Source: Bugula neritina (Eukaryota; Bryozoa; Gymnolaemata; Cheilostomatida; Bugulidae). Taken from it: DNA of 64,000 nucleotides. Shown piece by piece: positions 1 to 13,308 of this stretch (positions are counted from its first letter, which is position 1; each line of letters begins with the position of its first letter). Where the stretch lies: NCBI GenBank assembly GCA_964035545.1, contig OZ037765.1, positions 9,542,698-9,606,697 on the forward strand, in the 5' to 3' direction. Below the pieces are notes generated by a model. It was not told the DNA's origin. It saw nothing but the letters and a program-made list of their open reading frames with translations, and searched no databases. A program made the translations under genes and the position numbers.

Positions 1-3000
1 ATGGTAATATCATGATTAATTGCTTCCCAACTAATGTCTTGCCTCACAGAACATACAAAAACTGTGTTGAAGAATTCATTAATCTCTCTTATGTAATGGA
101 GCAGACAGCAACAACCCACACTCTTACTTTTACTACTATCTATCAAATCAGGATATTTTCTTATATAAGCAAAATGTGTTGTAGCTAGAATTGAAGGACA
201 TGTTTTTCTCCTCTTAACATTATAAAACTCACGCTGTACTCAGAGGTGGGCTAGCTAAGGGCATAATTGATGCCAAATGCCGTTAGTCAAAAACTTGGCA
301 TCAAATACAGTCAATAATGTTAGTGACTCATTGAGAGTTTGTAGTTACTTTAACTATGAGTCATTTGCGAGTTTCTATTTTTAAAATCAATTGCATTTAT
401 AATTAGTAATTTACACATTGGAATTAAGAAGATTCAAGGTTGATAAAGCTGTATGTATTATGAAACTTGCATCACAATAAGAATGTGTCCACCAAAAAGT
501 TAAACACATTGGAACTAGTTAATATATGTGTGTGTGGGCAGAATATGAATAAAGATTAAATATATTATCAGTTATTGATGATGTTTCTACTATTAATAAT
601 AATTATTCTAACTTGACAAAACTTATTTGACAAACTTTATTTCTGTCCACATTGTCAAGAAGAAGATATAAGCAGACAGTATCATTTAGTAAGCAACATT
701 AAAAGTATTATAAATTAAAAAGCAAGAGTCAAAGCTCCAGACGTTGGCTTATAGTTTTATATTTTAAAGCCTACCCAAGTTTTTATAATATAGATAAACA
801 GCTTTTTGGGTTGTCTATGTAAACTTTATTTTAGATAACTTCATATGGCAAGTATAAGCACAGGTATTTGTTCTTTGTTACTAACAAAGGACAGATTAAC
901 TGCTTTTAATGTAAAAAGTGGTCAAATTGGTTTTTGTATCCTTTTAATAATTGTTTTCAAATCTCATCCTAAAAGTAGGGCCTATAAGTTGCATTTTTGC
1001 ATTACGTTGAATTAAAATTCAGTTCAATTGGTATTGACTTCAAAAAGCTCTCTCTAATGTATACTTTTATACATCAGAATATTTAGAGTATATTCATTGC
1101 CTAATTGGAAGCAGCTTAACTAAACTATTTTCCTAATTTTGTTAATAATTACATATTTTTATTTCAGTTTTCATCACATGAAATAGTGCATTTTGCCAAA
1201 GTTGATGTCTCTCCAGCCTATAACATGCTTTGATCAAAAGTTGAAAATACTTGAAAATACCAACAGTTTAGACTTTCTTAAAATTAAGATTGAGCTTTGT
1301 ATCATTTGTACAGAATAACACATGTAGGCTGAATCAACTTAGGCTTTTGTTTTTATAAGTAAGTTTTACAGGAAGTAGTAGGTTAGTAGCAGGAAGTAGC
1401 TAGCCTGAGTTGAACTGGAGAAAAATTCTTACTTAAATTATTTTCCATGGTTGCAGGTAAATCAAGTAACTAATGGAAAATTATTAAATAATCTAGGAAT
1501 CTGAAATATGGCCCTTTATTTAGTTATTTCAAAACCTATATCTCAATTTAGATTATTTGGAGTGTAAGGGTTACCCTTCCAGTAAATTAAAGTGTATAAA
1601 CATGAGAGGATAACTTTAAACTCTAATTACATCTTGACTGTAGTTTTTAGTTACAAGCATAAAGTTACACCTGTGTTATATACATGCTGATAAGACAGAG
1701 GAGTCAAAACTAGACTATACTTTGGCAATTACGATTTGTAATAATAAAATAATGCAATGGGAAGTATACCACACATGACTATAGATGCAAACTGCAACCA
1801 TAGTAATAACTAGCTTACAACAGGTCAAAAAACTTACACCTGTAAAAATTAAATTGTGTTAGTTTGATTTTAGAGCTACACGGTATTATTTTACTCATCA
1901 CTAGCTTAGTAGCAAACAAGTGAAAACTTTAGATTACCTGTTTAATCGTTTTTAGCCTTTGAATAGTATCGTCCACATGTTTCTCAGATGTAGGAATACA
2001 TAACTCTAAATATTCCTTCAAATGGGTTGCTGTTTCCTGCTATAAAATGTGATTGTTTTATCAGCATGATATCTACCTAAGCTACAGATGCTCGCAAAAA
2101 TATTTGAGGAGAAGAACTAAAGAATTGGTTTAAAAAATAATTTTATACACTCCTGGCAAGAAAAACGAACCTCTATGAAAACCTGCTAATTTTGTATGGA
2201 TAAAAAATAAAAAACCAATCATTTTTAAAAAATTTTGTTGCAGAGATTTCAATTTATGAAACAAGGTTTTGCCTGCACATTATGGAATTCAATGTTTAAA
2301 AAATCCATGTCTCTAATCCTCACAAAAAGTACATCTGTGAGTTTTTATTGACCATATAGAAGAATAAACAAAACATTAAGAATGTGAATTTGACCTTAGA
2401 ACAAAATAGACTAATTATCTTAAACATTTAAATGTTTTATATGCAAGGTGCTACTGCAAGATATCCAACAGGATTATTGCATGAGATACGGCAAATGTTA
2501 CTTAGGATGCTAGTACAGCAGTTCTCATTCAAAAAGGATCTAGTTTTATTTTTTTAGTAATGCTAACTTAACTATAGTAGTAAGTTTATGAGAAGCCAGG
2601 GACTAATGACCATCTAGTTTCATTTTATACTTCATTGGATAATTTTTTACACTAAATCTATAATAGTGCCTTTATAGTTTGGTGCGTAGCACTGACAAAT
2701 TAATAAAAAATCAATATAAAACCTTAGCAACGCTAATTTTCATGCTGCCTACAATGAAGCTGCTGTATTCAATGCTTCATTTGACTTTTGCCCATTATCT
2801 ACTTTTTGCTAATAGCTTACGATAATAAAAGACCGTAGCAGTTTAACAGATATGTTACCCTAATAGTCAAGTTAACACCTAATATTAACTGTTACCTTAT
2901 TATAAGGTATTATTTCAAGAACAGTGACTACTACCTTAAACACACTCTATAAGAAATCTAAAAAAGCTCAAAGCTAATTTTCAGCTTTTAATTGTTTTAG

Positions 3001-4124
3001 TTCAGATCCTTTAATTAAAGTTGGCTGTAAATAGTGTGATTGCCTTAAGAGACAATTGTACGGTTTGTAGCATTTATGTACATTATTCAAAGTTGCCATT
3101 GCAGCTTAGCAATAACTTAACTAATTATATGCATTTATAAATATAAAACAAAAACAAGCTATGAATTTATCAGCTTTTGAGAAACTGTAATGATAATATA
3201 CGATACAAACGGTTAATATTTACTGATGTATGTTATATAGTGTAATGTATTATTAAACTCCTACCATCTTTTCACATACTAGCAGTCACTTTATTTGGAA
3301 CTCTTAACTTATTGCTGGGTACAGTGTTGTTATTGTAGCACCTCCAATTGATATAGTAACCATTAAGTTATGCGTAGAGTTTCTACAAAATATGACATAC
3401 ATTCCAAATCACAGTAGAAATTGAGTAACAATAAATAAAACCAACTTTGTACCTTATCTTGACACATCAAATTGTAAAAATAGAGCATACCTAAGCAAGC
3501 TGAGCAATAAGTCACTATAGCGCATATACAAATACATATCCTGTTAATTATACTTTTTAAACATATTGGTATTTCAAACCAATTCAGCACAAGTTATGAA
3601 ACATTTTCTAACTTCTAACTTGTAGGAAAACTTCACCTGTTTTTACTGAACAGCTAACTGTATCATAGCATCCGTGTAAAGCAAATTGAATAGTAATACA
3701 AAGTTATAAATAACAATGTCTTGTTCACTAAATCATCTTGAATTCTTATCTTAAATATATGCTTATCTGCGTTATAAATTTGCCTTTATTTACTATATAA
3801 TTAGAGGACATGGTTCTACACTCTTAAGATAAAGGCATATATAGATCACATTACAAATTACAGCGCTATACATAACGTTATGTTCAAGTATTTGTTTAAT
3901 ACCCAAAACTGTAGTCACGTACAAGCAGCTGTCCTAATACTAATTCTCACAATGCTTCATTAAGCAACTGCACAAAGCTATTTTAACTCAGCATATATAA
4001 TATATAGTGCTGCCGTGCTTACCGGATTCAAGAAGGCTCTAATTTCAAACAACTCAAACTGTTGTATTTTCCGCAGTGATTGACAACTTTGCAGTAGAAT
4101 GTTTGTATTCGCATAATGAAACAT
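1..4124 (-). CDS. Unrecognised gene, 5' part, three candidate exons, continues past left edge
   Basis: I do not recognise this protein. Three candidate exons on the minus strand join in phase 0. Exon 1 is 4124-4023: it opens with ATG, encodes 34 residues beginning MFHYANTN, and ends at a consensus donor (gtaagc). Exon 2 is 2036-1938 (or from 2039, since the acceptor reads tag/cag): it encodes 33 residues including EYLELCIPTSEKHVDD and ends CAG/gtaatc. Exon 3 is 233 down to at least 1: a stop-free frame of about 77 codons with a cysteine cluster (GCCCLLHY), preceded by a weak acceptor (tacag). A stop lies directly upstream of the exon 3 frame, which argues for splicing there. No signal peptide or clear membrane segment is visible. 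Exons 1 and 2 are moderately convincing; exon 3 and the linkage are inference. Confidence 0.4.
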
Positions 4125-6713
4125 TGTCAAGTGCTATTGTACAAGCTATTCCTCGAAGTATTGATTCTTTTCATTAAAACATATCCCTTAATCAAACAGT
4201 GGTTAATTCACTTGCATTTACAACCATCTTATAATACTGATGCATTGCTCTGCTATCCTTAAAGCTTTATTGCAACACTTGCTTAATTTATGTCATAGTG
4301 GGAGGGTATATTCGTCACATCTAATGTATCTTTTATACCTTATAATGGGTGCAAATATAATGGAGCTTCTATTAGTAACTCCAAGTAAAAGCTGTGTATG
4401 TTGATTATGGAAGTTGATAATCTTGTTAATGGTGATAGATTATGATAGCATTTATTACAATTAGTAAGGAAATGGTAGAATTAGCTTAGCACAAACATTG
4501 GGAGTATCGTTATTCAGAATTTCAAACTCAAGTAGCGTTTTTTGAACTAAATATTTCACTATTAGTATAATATGCTTTGTCAATGCCTAGAAGTTTTGGA
4601 TTGTCTTAAGTTTAGTGCAGACAACTTTTGCAAACACATATTTTACTATTCTGTTGCAATTATTACATGCTTTGCAAGTATAGGTGTGGGAACCCTAGCT
4701 GATGAAATTTAATCAAACCAGAATGAAGCATGGATATATAATATGTTTAAATTCTAGAATATATGCACAAAACATATGCCTAGCCTACATGTAAATTGTA
4801 GGGTTATATTCACCTATAGTAATTTTTTTTATAATTTTTAACATGATTTACAGCCTAGCTAGCAATACCTTGCATTTGCTAAATAACAAAAATTGTTGGA
4901 ATAATAGTATTTACACAGGCATATGATTCAAGTAGAAGGACTCCTAACCATCACTCCTATTGTATCTTAAAAAAGCTATTTTACTGCTAAAAGTTCCTAT
5001 TTTATTGTTTAGGTTCAAGGAGTCCCCATGTAGTTTTAAGTGAGTTTTGCTTATAGTAAGTTTTCTTTTTTGGGGTAGGCTCCTTGCCTTAGCGAAGTTT
5101 TAAATTAAGGATGAACCTTATACTGCTAAAAGTTTAAAGCCTACTATAGCTAAGTTATTTTCTATGCTACATAATGTATATAACCAAGATGAATGTGATG
5201 CAAGGCAGGATGGGAAGATAGGCGGGATGCTCATACTCCACTCTTTTAGTAAAAATAGGTAGATGAATCAAGATGGCATCCCACGGCTTTTCAACCACTG
5301 CAAGATGCATTAACAACGAAGAAATGTCAAGTATGAAGTAGCGTAGAATAATTGATAAAGCTAGTTTTCTACGTGGTATACGTATTATATTTCCAAGATA
5401 ATTTAGATATTACTTAATAATTATACCTCACAAGATCATTGACACAGCTATAAGCAAATATAAGACAGACGTAAATCAGATTGAATCTATGCAGAGCCAT
5501 TGACAGAATACTCTGACCAAAACTACTTACAGCACTAGTAACTAGAAAACCTTGAACACATGTATCATACTATATTTAAACCAGCAAGTTACTATTTACA
5601 ATGTTTGCTAATTTTAAACAATATTTTGGTAGCTTTTAGCTAAAACAAAAAATATAATAATTGCTAAGAAATATTAAGTTAAACAATATTTTTAAAATGA
5701 TCCCACAACTTTTATTGTAGGTTGTGTCCTGTCAAAGGTTCTAGTGCAGCTAGACTGTATCTTGTCTTGCTAGAAAATTATATGACTTCACATGCTCTTT
5801 ATTGCTATTTGTTTCAATGCCATTTTTAACCCTGTTAGTGTGAACCATGCTTATGAAACAACTTTAACCTCATTACTTCATATTTCTAAATACTATTTAA
5901 AAAGTAATCCTAGTAATTAGCTATTATTGTGAACGTGTGTGTGTGTGGTGTGTGTGTGTGTGGTGTGTGTGTGTGTGGTGTGTGTGTGTGTGTGGTGCGT
6001 GTGTGTGTGGTGTGTGTGTGTGTGGTGTGTGTGTGGTGTGTGTGTGTGGTGTGTGTGGTGTGTGTGTGTGTGTAGTGTGTAGTAGTCAACTTTAAAGATT
6101 GAATATAAAATTTATTTCAAATAATGAACAGATTAATGGAAGAAATATAAATCAAAATACAATGTTGGCATTTAGTTACTATAAAATTACAGAAATTAGC
6201 TGAATGACTGATATGGCATTACATTACAAAAACATAGAAAATACAAGGAGATCTTGAGATAGCACTCATTCTGGTCATGCAGTCAAGAAATAACTGCAGT
6301 AGTTAAAATTCTCTCACATAATAACTTTTCAATAAAACAAGAATAATCAAACAATCAATATCGACAAGTGGTATTAAAAAATAATGTCATGAAACCTTCT
6401 CAAAACATGAAACACGTTTGCTAATTTCAAACAGCTCAAAATTAGATAATCTTAAAAAATAACTGCCTTCATATACATTCATCCTTTGGAGAAAATATCA
6501 TCTGATTGTGTTCAAAATGTAATCGGGGAAGGGGAAAATTATATTTAACAATTATTTGTTATACAATACAAAATATATGATAGCAATTTACTTAGAAATG
6601 CACAAGTATGTTGTCTATATGTTGCAGCACTAAATAAGTGGAGGAGAGGATACAAAGGGAAGATATTCATTGGACTAGCCTGTAGTATGTTAGTGGCAGA
6701 AGAAGGTGACCTC
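4125..6713. other. Gene-free interval, includes likely VAMP7 3' UTR
   Basis: No exon is recognisable between the unknown gene and the VAMP7 stop codon. The interval is AT-rich single-copy-looking DNA plus the TG-rich minisatellite near 5.9-6.1 kb. On the minus strand an AATAAA lies near 6114-6109, about 600 nt downstream of the VAMP7 stop, so much of 6110-6713 may be VAMP7 3' UTR (inference). Confidence 0.4.
5935..6085. repeat. TG/GGTGTG minisatellite
   Basis: About 150 bp of alternating (TG)n runs punctuated at roughly 8-16 bp intervals by GG, giving variable-length GGTGTGTG units, ending in tagtgtgtagtag. It is an impure, higher-order TG repeat rather than a simple dinucleotide tract. Confidence 0.9.
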
Positions 6714-9320
6714 TTACTTGTGTGTAACAGGGGGCACTGTAGTAGCAGGTGTTTCCTGTGATGACTTAGGTTTGAAAGCACCAGTAGAAGCGAGTATTAC
6801 AACTACAATCAAGGCAATGACTACCACGACTGTCACGCCTATAATGATCTTCATCTTCAAGTTTTGCCACCAATATTTCCTAGCAACTGCACGTGTGGTT
6901 CTCTTGAAAGTGTTGGTCTACAAATATATAACAAACATTAACAAATACTAGTTATATTCAGTTATTTAAACAAGATACTAGTTCCTTCTTAATTGCATTG
7001 TTTAAATCACCAGGATCATATAAAAAATTAATTTTTCTAATTTTTACATTTTACATAAAACAGAAAAAAAAATTAAATTCATGACAGTTTCTTATTGGTG
7101 TATAAAAAAGAAAAGGAAAAGGAAATACTGAAAAAATGCTCTTTATCAACATTAGTATCATAAGTAAGTACTATTGCACAAAGTTACTAGGTTTACCAAA
7201 AACACTTCAGTGTGCCATGTTTTGTATCATTTTTAGAATAAATAAAATGCAACCAACTATAGAACATGAAAAAGCAAGAGTAGTCTCTTCTCAACAAATT
7301 AAGAATAACTCTAAATAGTATGCAGCCCAAACATATAAACTACATGCTGTTTAGTAAGACTCCATTCATCAAGTGTTGACATACAAGTTTACCACAGTTA
7401 CTACAGCATGAATTATATGCTTGTGTTAGAGTTGTTCTCTACTGCACAGCCTAACCTGAATCTTGAGAGACTTATAACATTATGACAGCCTAAACCCACA
7501 TTTTATCAGATTACTATTACACTTCACCAAAGACATGATAGAAACAGTTTTACTTTAGTAATTTGTTGGTAGCCTGTATACTTCAAAATTTACCATGATG
7601 GATCTGCTAATAATAATATATATGTCTTCTTAGTACGTAAACGTTAACAAGCAATGTGTGTGGGTCACACAACAATCACTGCAATTCTGTCAAAACACTC
7701 AGTCAAATTCCTTCAGTCACAATAAAAAAAAACTAAAATATTTTTGAACGGTTTAGCCGGCAGTATTTCCTGATCTTGAATTTTAATTTTTGGAAAAAGA
7801 GAAGGAAAATGGTTAGTTGAAGCCTAAAGTTAGAGATCTTCTGAATGATTCTGAATTTTGATTGAGGTTTGGAACTCATGCTAGGTTCCAACAGAGGTAT
7901 TCTACATGAAAGTGGTACAGCAAAAACATACTCCTTTAGTAAAGAATACTACTCTCTATTCACTGGAAAGCCTGTAATTGTACAAATATTATATTGTCCT
8001 AAAAAGGAACACTCATAACTTATCAAATTTATATAACATTTTAGAATTGCACACAAACTCTTATCACATAAATAATTTCAAATCATTTTCTTTCTCTCAT
8101 TGAAAGACTTGTTGGAACAAAGGATTAAATACAATGATTACACTACTGCATACAGTGAACTTACACTGGCTTCCAAATCAGTTGTTTTGTCAATCAAATC
8201 CTCCAATCGCTCTCCTCGCTGAAGCACTTTCTCAATGTTTTCCGTCATGACACCTTTCACTTCATTCACCTGGGCTTGCAGTTTAGTAAAGCTATCTCCT
8301 TCCTCCTTAGAGAAGCGAGTCTGTTAAAGATACATAGTGGTAAACTTATTATTCTAATATGGCATGGGAAGTTGAATTTATCAACCATTTAACGGAGAAA
8401 GATAGAACGATAAAATAGTGCTAAACAAGCATATAGTGTTACATTTCAGTAATGTACATAAAATACATATTCATTAGAAAAATCGTTTAATACTACATTT
8501 TTTCTTCTAATTTAGCTTACTATAACACAATACAGAATAGGCTCCTTACATAGTTTGTAATATGTAATATATCTAATACTTCAACAAATTACTTTGCGTG
8601 TCTTTTTAAGCATATGATATCATAAATATCCAGCACATAAAAGTGCTACACTGTGTCTAAACTCTGATGGGTGATGGAAGAAGCCAGTAATGAAAACTCT
8701 AGTCTAAAAAAAGTAGAGAAGTGACATGCCATTTGTGTGTGGAGAACATTAGAGAAATCCTGCTGCAGCTCCATGTGCCCTGCGGATCCGGCTCGAACCA
8801 CCAAAGAGCCACCAGTAAACTTTTGCACAATCTACAATAAACATAAAATAGAAAAAAGTAGCAAATAAAATATTTACATTATTTGCAATCAGAGCAGAAA
8901 AAAGAAACAACTCAAACATATGTTATCCACAAACTTACTTCATCAAGAAATTGGAATGCTCGAGCTTTTCTATAATTGGTTGGAGTTGCACAAAGATAAA
9001 TAATGCCCCCTTGTACGACCACGTGGAATACATACCTGTAAAAGATAGACAAAAGAATACAACTGTGAATTAAACAGATTTACCTAAATTCTAATGATTG
9101 AAAAAAATTATTCAAAAACATTTATAATAAATAACCTGACATAACAATTTTTTATATCTTACTGGTCAGAGCCACTGTAAGTTGTCCTTGTATTTGCTGA
9201 TGTTCTAATATTTTGTATCATTGACTCCGCAACTGCATCAAAGTTACTACTACTATCTCTTTGTTTACAGCAAAGAATAGTTGGTCCTCTTGAAATAGCG
9301 CAGAATAATACTCCAGACAT
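6714..9320 (-). CDS. VAMP7: VAMP7-like longin R-SNARE, five coding exons, about 238 aa
   Basis: R-SNARE for endolysosomal and secretory vesicle fusion, anchored by its C-terminus. Exons (minus): 9320-9163, 9035-8939, 8831-8730, 8320-8165, 6917-6714. Residues 1 to about 110 form a longin domain ([12 protein letters not shown], then [15 protein letters not shown], then RARAF-type helix). Exon 4 carries the SNARE motif with the zero-layer arginine in [14 protein letters not shown]. Exon 5 has the basic juxtamembrane stretch with two tryptophans ([10 protein letters not shown]), a 22-residue hydrophobic anchor at about 194-216, and a lumenal tail of about 22 residues rich in Pro/Thr. Family members are about 220 aa. 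The start is the Met in MSGVLF; an in-frame Met 13 codons upstream does not fit the family N-terminus. Exon 3 must end before GC to keep frame, so intron 3 looks GC-AG. Confidence 0.93.
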
Positions 9321-9634
9321 CTTGGTTTTGATACACCAATGCTGAAAATGGTTTAACAACAGTGTCCTGCAATTTATGTAAAAAGTTGATTCGTAATTAG
9401 TGGAAATTAAAAGAGTTGAGTATTAAAAATCTAACAAATTTAGTTACATATTAGGCGGGAAGGTATAGATAGATAGATGCTGTAGTGTTATACTCCTATA
9501 CTTCAACATTGTGTTCAATGAAATGCCAATAACAATAGTTAAACTTAAACTAGTAATTATTCCTAGTGATTATGGTATAGCTAAAATAAAAATAAAACAC
9601 AAACAAAATTGACTAAAACTAAAAACAAATATAA

Positions 9635-9810
9635 CACTAATACTAATTGTATTACATACAAAAAAAATTAATAATACTAATAGTAGTACTAATAACTATA
9701 AACAATAAATAATACCTATTACTGTGATTAGGAGTTTTACGGAGGCCTACCAAATAACTAATAAACTATAAGACTAAGTTGAAGCAGTAGCTAATAAATA
9801 GTTATAGTGG
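9635..9810 (+). repeat. Direct repeat copy A (~170 bp)
   Basis: This segment, including ATTACATACAAAA, TACTAATAACTATAA, TTACTGTGATTA and GACTAAGTTGAAGCAGTAGC, recurs in the same order and orientation at 13138-13308. The final ~55 bp of the two copies are essentially identical; the first two thirds are diverged with small indels. Confidence 0.75.
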
Positions 9811-10139
9811 CATTATTATTACTAATACTATAACTATAAGTATAGCTATTGCTATTAGTATTATTATTAGTGCAACTATAAGCGTAAGTATAAGTACTAC
9901 GTTTACTATTAGTATTAGTATTGACGATTATAATGATTATAATTCAAAATAAATTAATTTTAAATAGATATTTACTTTTACATTAATACATTATTATAAT
10001 TTTAGACAGAGTTGAAGTTTGAGTAATAACTAAGTCTAATAGTAATTAGTTAGTAATAACTAATAAGTATAACTGAAACTGAAAGTAAATAAAATTAGAT
10101 TAATCACTAATCAATAATTATAAATTTAGTAGTAATACC

Positions 10140-10300
10140 GCTACTACTACTAGTACTAATAATAATAATAATTAATAAACTAATACTAATAGTAATAGTA
10201 ATACCAAGTCTAACACTAACAGTAATAGTAATAACTAATAGTAATAAGTTTACTAATAGTAACAATAATAAGTAATACTAACACTAATACTAATAGTAAT
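10140..10300. repeat. Interrupted TAATAC/TAATAG array
   Basis: Irregular tandem array built from ACTAAT and AGTAAT hexamers (TACTAATAGTAA-like 12-mers). It directly abuts the 3' end of the reverse transcriptase fragment. Confidence 0.8.
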
Positions 10301-11620
10301 CGAAGCAATGGGGAAAGCAATCGAAGTGATCATCACACTGGACCGCCCTAGAGGGAGGAAGGGGTGTGCCGCATATGGGTAATGTGTTGGACAGTCATTG
10401 GTCAATAGTCACATAGTTAGTACTGTTTGGGCTGTATTTACTGAACAGGAACTTAATCCTGTCTATGTAGAGATCTCTGAATTATTGCTTTGGTTGTGAA
10501 CAATTTTCAGGTCCCGGATAATCCTTGGGAGAAAACTGTTCAGGTACTTGGTACTGTTAGCACCCACTGATCAGGGCTGTCCCCTTGCTTGGAAGTGAGT
10601 ATGTATGGTGCTGTTTGTTGGTTTGTTCAGCAGGTCATCATAGGCAGAGCTGAGAGCAAGATGTTGCTCTTCTTTTGCTAGAATATTCATGAGGAGATTA
10701 ATACGTCTGTTACCCCTTCTTTGTTCAAGGGGTTGTTGTAAGCACTTTCGATATCTTCACGGCTTTTAATATTGGCTATGAATCGCACTGCATCCACTTG
10801 TGTCTTTTTTAAGCCAGAAATATCCTTCTTGCAAGTTGGGTCCCAAATTGCACTAGCATACTTTAGGTGTGGTAGACACAAAGCTTTGTATGCAATCAAC
10901 CGAGCTCGTTTTGAGGCCCAGCAGAGAGCTCTTTTAATCATACCTAATTGTCTTCTAGCCTTTAGTACTTTATTTGATATATGATTGTTGAACCTGCAGT
11001 CTGATTGCAGTGTAACACCCAAGTATTTTGTAGAGTCTACATGGTCTAGCACTGACTCATTCAATGTGTAATTGGGAGTATCTTCTACAGAGTTGGGACT
11101 TATTATTTTGCTCTTAACGATGTTGAATGACATACCTCACTTGTCTGCCCCACGCACCAAGAGAATCTAGATTTCGTTGGAACCTGCTGCAGTGACTAAA
11201 TGAGGTCATCTCCTGGTAGACAAGGGTATCATCAGCAAGCTAGGAACATGAGCAGTCAAGACAGTCAGGTAGGTCATTAATAAAAATGAGGAAAATTACT
11301 GGCCCTAAAATCGATCCTTGTGGCACACCTGAGGTAAATGGTAACAGATCCAAGGTGTGACCTTGTAAAACTACTCTTTGTGTTTGATTGGTTAGGAAGT
11401 TACTTATCGGTATCTAGCGTAGAACGTATTCATCCAAATCTGCCATCTCTGAAAGCTTTTTCATTAGAAGGACGTGAGGCACTCGAGCAAATGCTTTAGT
11501 GAAGTCCAAAACAGCTGCATGAACAGTTTGGTGTGTATCTGTGGAATAGATTATATCGTACATAGTTGCACAGATTTGTGTTTTCCAAGAGAGGCCTTTT
11601 CTAAACCCATGCTGCCTAGT
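10301..11620 (-). pseudogene. Decayed non-LTR retrotransposon fragment (reverse transcriptase C-terminal half)
   Basis: On the minus strand, conceptual reading gives reverse transcriptase hallmarks in order: AVLDFTKAFARVPH (motif with catalytic Asp), SGVPQGSILGP, then LADDTLVY (the A/F-A-D-D catalytic box), followed by a 148-codon open frame (11133-10687) containing STKYLGVTL and YASAIWDP, typical of the thumb region of CR1/jockey-like elements. Two in-frame TAG codons (one just before LADD) and one frameshift between the LADD block and the long open frame show it is inactive. The 5' part (endonuclease, start of RT) is missing, as is usual for 5'-truncated copies. The 3' UTR-like segment is 10301-10686. 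Both flanks are TAATAG arrays. Confidence 0.85.
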
Positions 11621-11760
11621 AATAGTAATACTAATAGTATAAGTATTACTAATAGTAATACTAATACTATTATTAATAGTAATAGTAATACATTTACTGA
11701 TTTAGTAAATGAAATACTAATAGTAATACTAATAAGTAATAGTTAAACTTAATGTTATAC
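11620..11760. repeat. Interrupted TAATAC/TAATAG array
   Basis: Continuation, on the 5' side of the retroelement fragment, of the same hexamer-based array found at 10140-10300. Confidence 0.8.
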
Positions 11761-12289
11761 CTAATCCTATAGTGAATTAGTGAACTACAAATACAAGTAT
11801 AACTTAAACTTATCAATTGTCTAACGATACCTACAAGTACATCTAAAATAAAAGCTCTAAAAGTAACTAGTTGAGAATAGTTGAGGTAGCTATTATTATT
11901 ATTATAATTTTAATATTATTTATAAGTTATTGTCTGATAGGAAGGGCAAAGCAATGGGCTGAATGACGGAAGTGGAACCATAATAAAGCAATTCCAATGT
12001 CGTCAATAAGATGCCACCTACGGTGTCATGCAATAAATTTGTATTTAAAAACCGTCGATGTTGAACATGAAATAAAAACCAAGGCTAAATATTGCAAAGG
12101 TATATTTAATGTCAAGGTCGAAAAAATGTCTGGTGGCTAGTTCAAAGTTCGAACCCCCATACAATTGCACAATTATATTATTTATAATGATTAATATTAA
12201 TTATAATCATAATCATAAACAGAACATTTAGTGTTGCATAAAACAAAACATTTATATTACTAATTAATATTTTAATATATTAGTTTTGG

Positions 12290-12565
12290 TATTAGTATCA
12301 ATATAAATATGTATAAGTCTCTGTGATTATCAATATCAATATGAATATGAATATGACAATCACAATATGAATATGAATATCATAAATGTCACAATGATAA
12401 TCATTATGATTATTAGTAATCTTATATTTATTATTATTAGTCATATTCAATTTATTCATTATCATTATGATTATCATTATGTGAAACCTAAAATTTACTA
12501 TTAGTATTAGTATTACTATTACTATTAGTATTAGTATTACTATTAGTATTAGTATTAGTATTGGA
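12290..12565. repeat. Cluster of short-period AT-rich arrays
   Basis: Successive blocks of ATATCA/ATATGA, of imperfectly palindromic ATCATTATGATT units, and of ATTAGTATTACT units. All are six- or twelve-nucleotide periodic and similar to clusters at 22.4, 36.3-36.7 and 54.1-54.6 kb. Confidence 0.75.
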
Positions 12566-13137
12566 CTAATTTCAATATGAGTTTAACTTCAACTCAACGA
12601 GAATTGTTAATTGTAACTATTGGTGTGGTGTTTATGGCTTTATTGTGAAACTAAAGCAGTGATCATGTATTATGTAATTATTTGTCATCATCATTATGTA
12701 CTCCTATACTATACAATTAGAATTACATTTTACATGGTAATTTGTATTGTATTTGTTGTAATTCAATAGCAGTCAAAACAATTACTATTAGTGAGTATTA
12801 CTGTTAGGACTACAAGTGCAGTTATGCAATAGTTCTGTTTTGTGAATGTAAATTTGAATGCTGTCTGTTTTGAGTCATTATTTAGTGTTGGGTGAATAAA
12901 ATTTGTTATGAGCCTTAAGAGAACTGTTTTAATCACAGTTAGTGTGAGTGTTTAAGTCTTTAACTTTAGGTTTTAGTTACAATTATAGCTTTAGTTTAAG
13001 TTTAACTAAAATATTTGAATTTATAAGTTATAACTTATAAGTTATGACTTAAAAGATTAAAATACTCATACTGAGTCTGAATCTGATACTTATATTGATA
13101 GTGATACTCTACCTGTACCTATACTATTACTAATATA

Positions 13138-13308
13138 GTAATACTAATAGTAATACATACAAAAGATTAATAATAGTACTATTAGTACTAATAACTATAA
13201 GTAATAAGTAGTAACTATTACTGTGATTATGAGTATTGCGGAAATAAGAAATAACTAATAAACTATAAGACTAAGTTGAAGCAGTAGCTAATAAATAGTT
13301 ATAGTGGC
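13138..13308 (+). repeat. Direct repeat copy B (~170 bp)
   Basis: Second copy of the segment at 9635-9810, same orientation, 3.5 kb away. The match ends at AGTTATAGTGGCA in both copies. Confidence 0.75.

Noticed and set aside
1-239. Resemblance of CPSILATTHF to the MutS C-terminal ATPase region (MSH5-like)
   Set aside because: Walker B, the following conserved blocks and the upstream exons do not match MutS proteins; a few-residue similarity is not enough.
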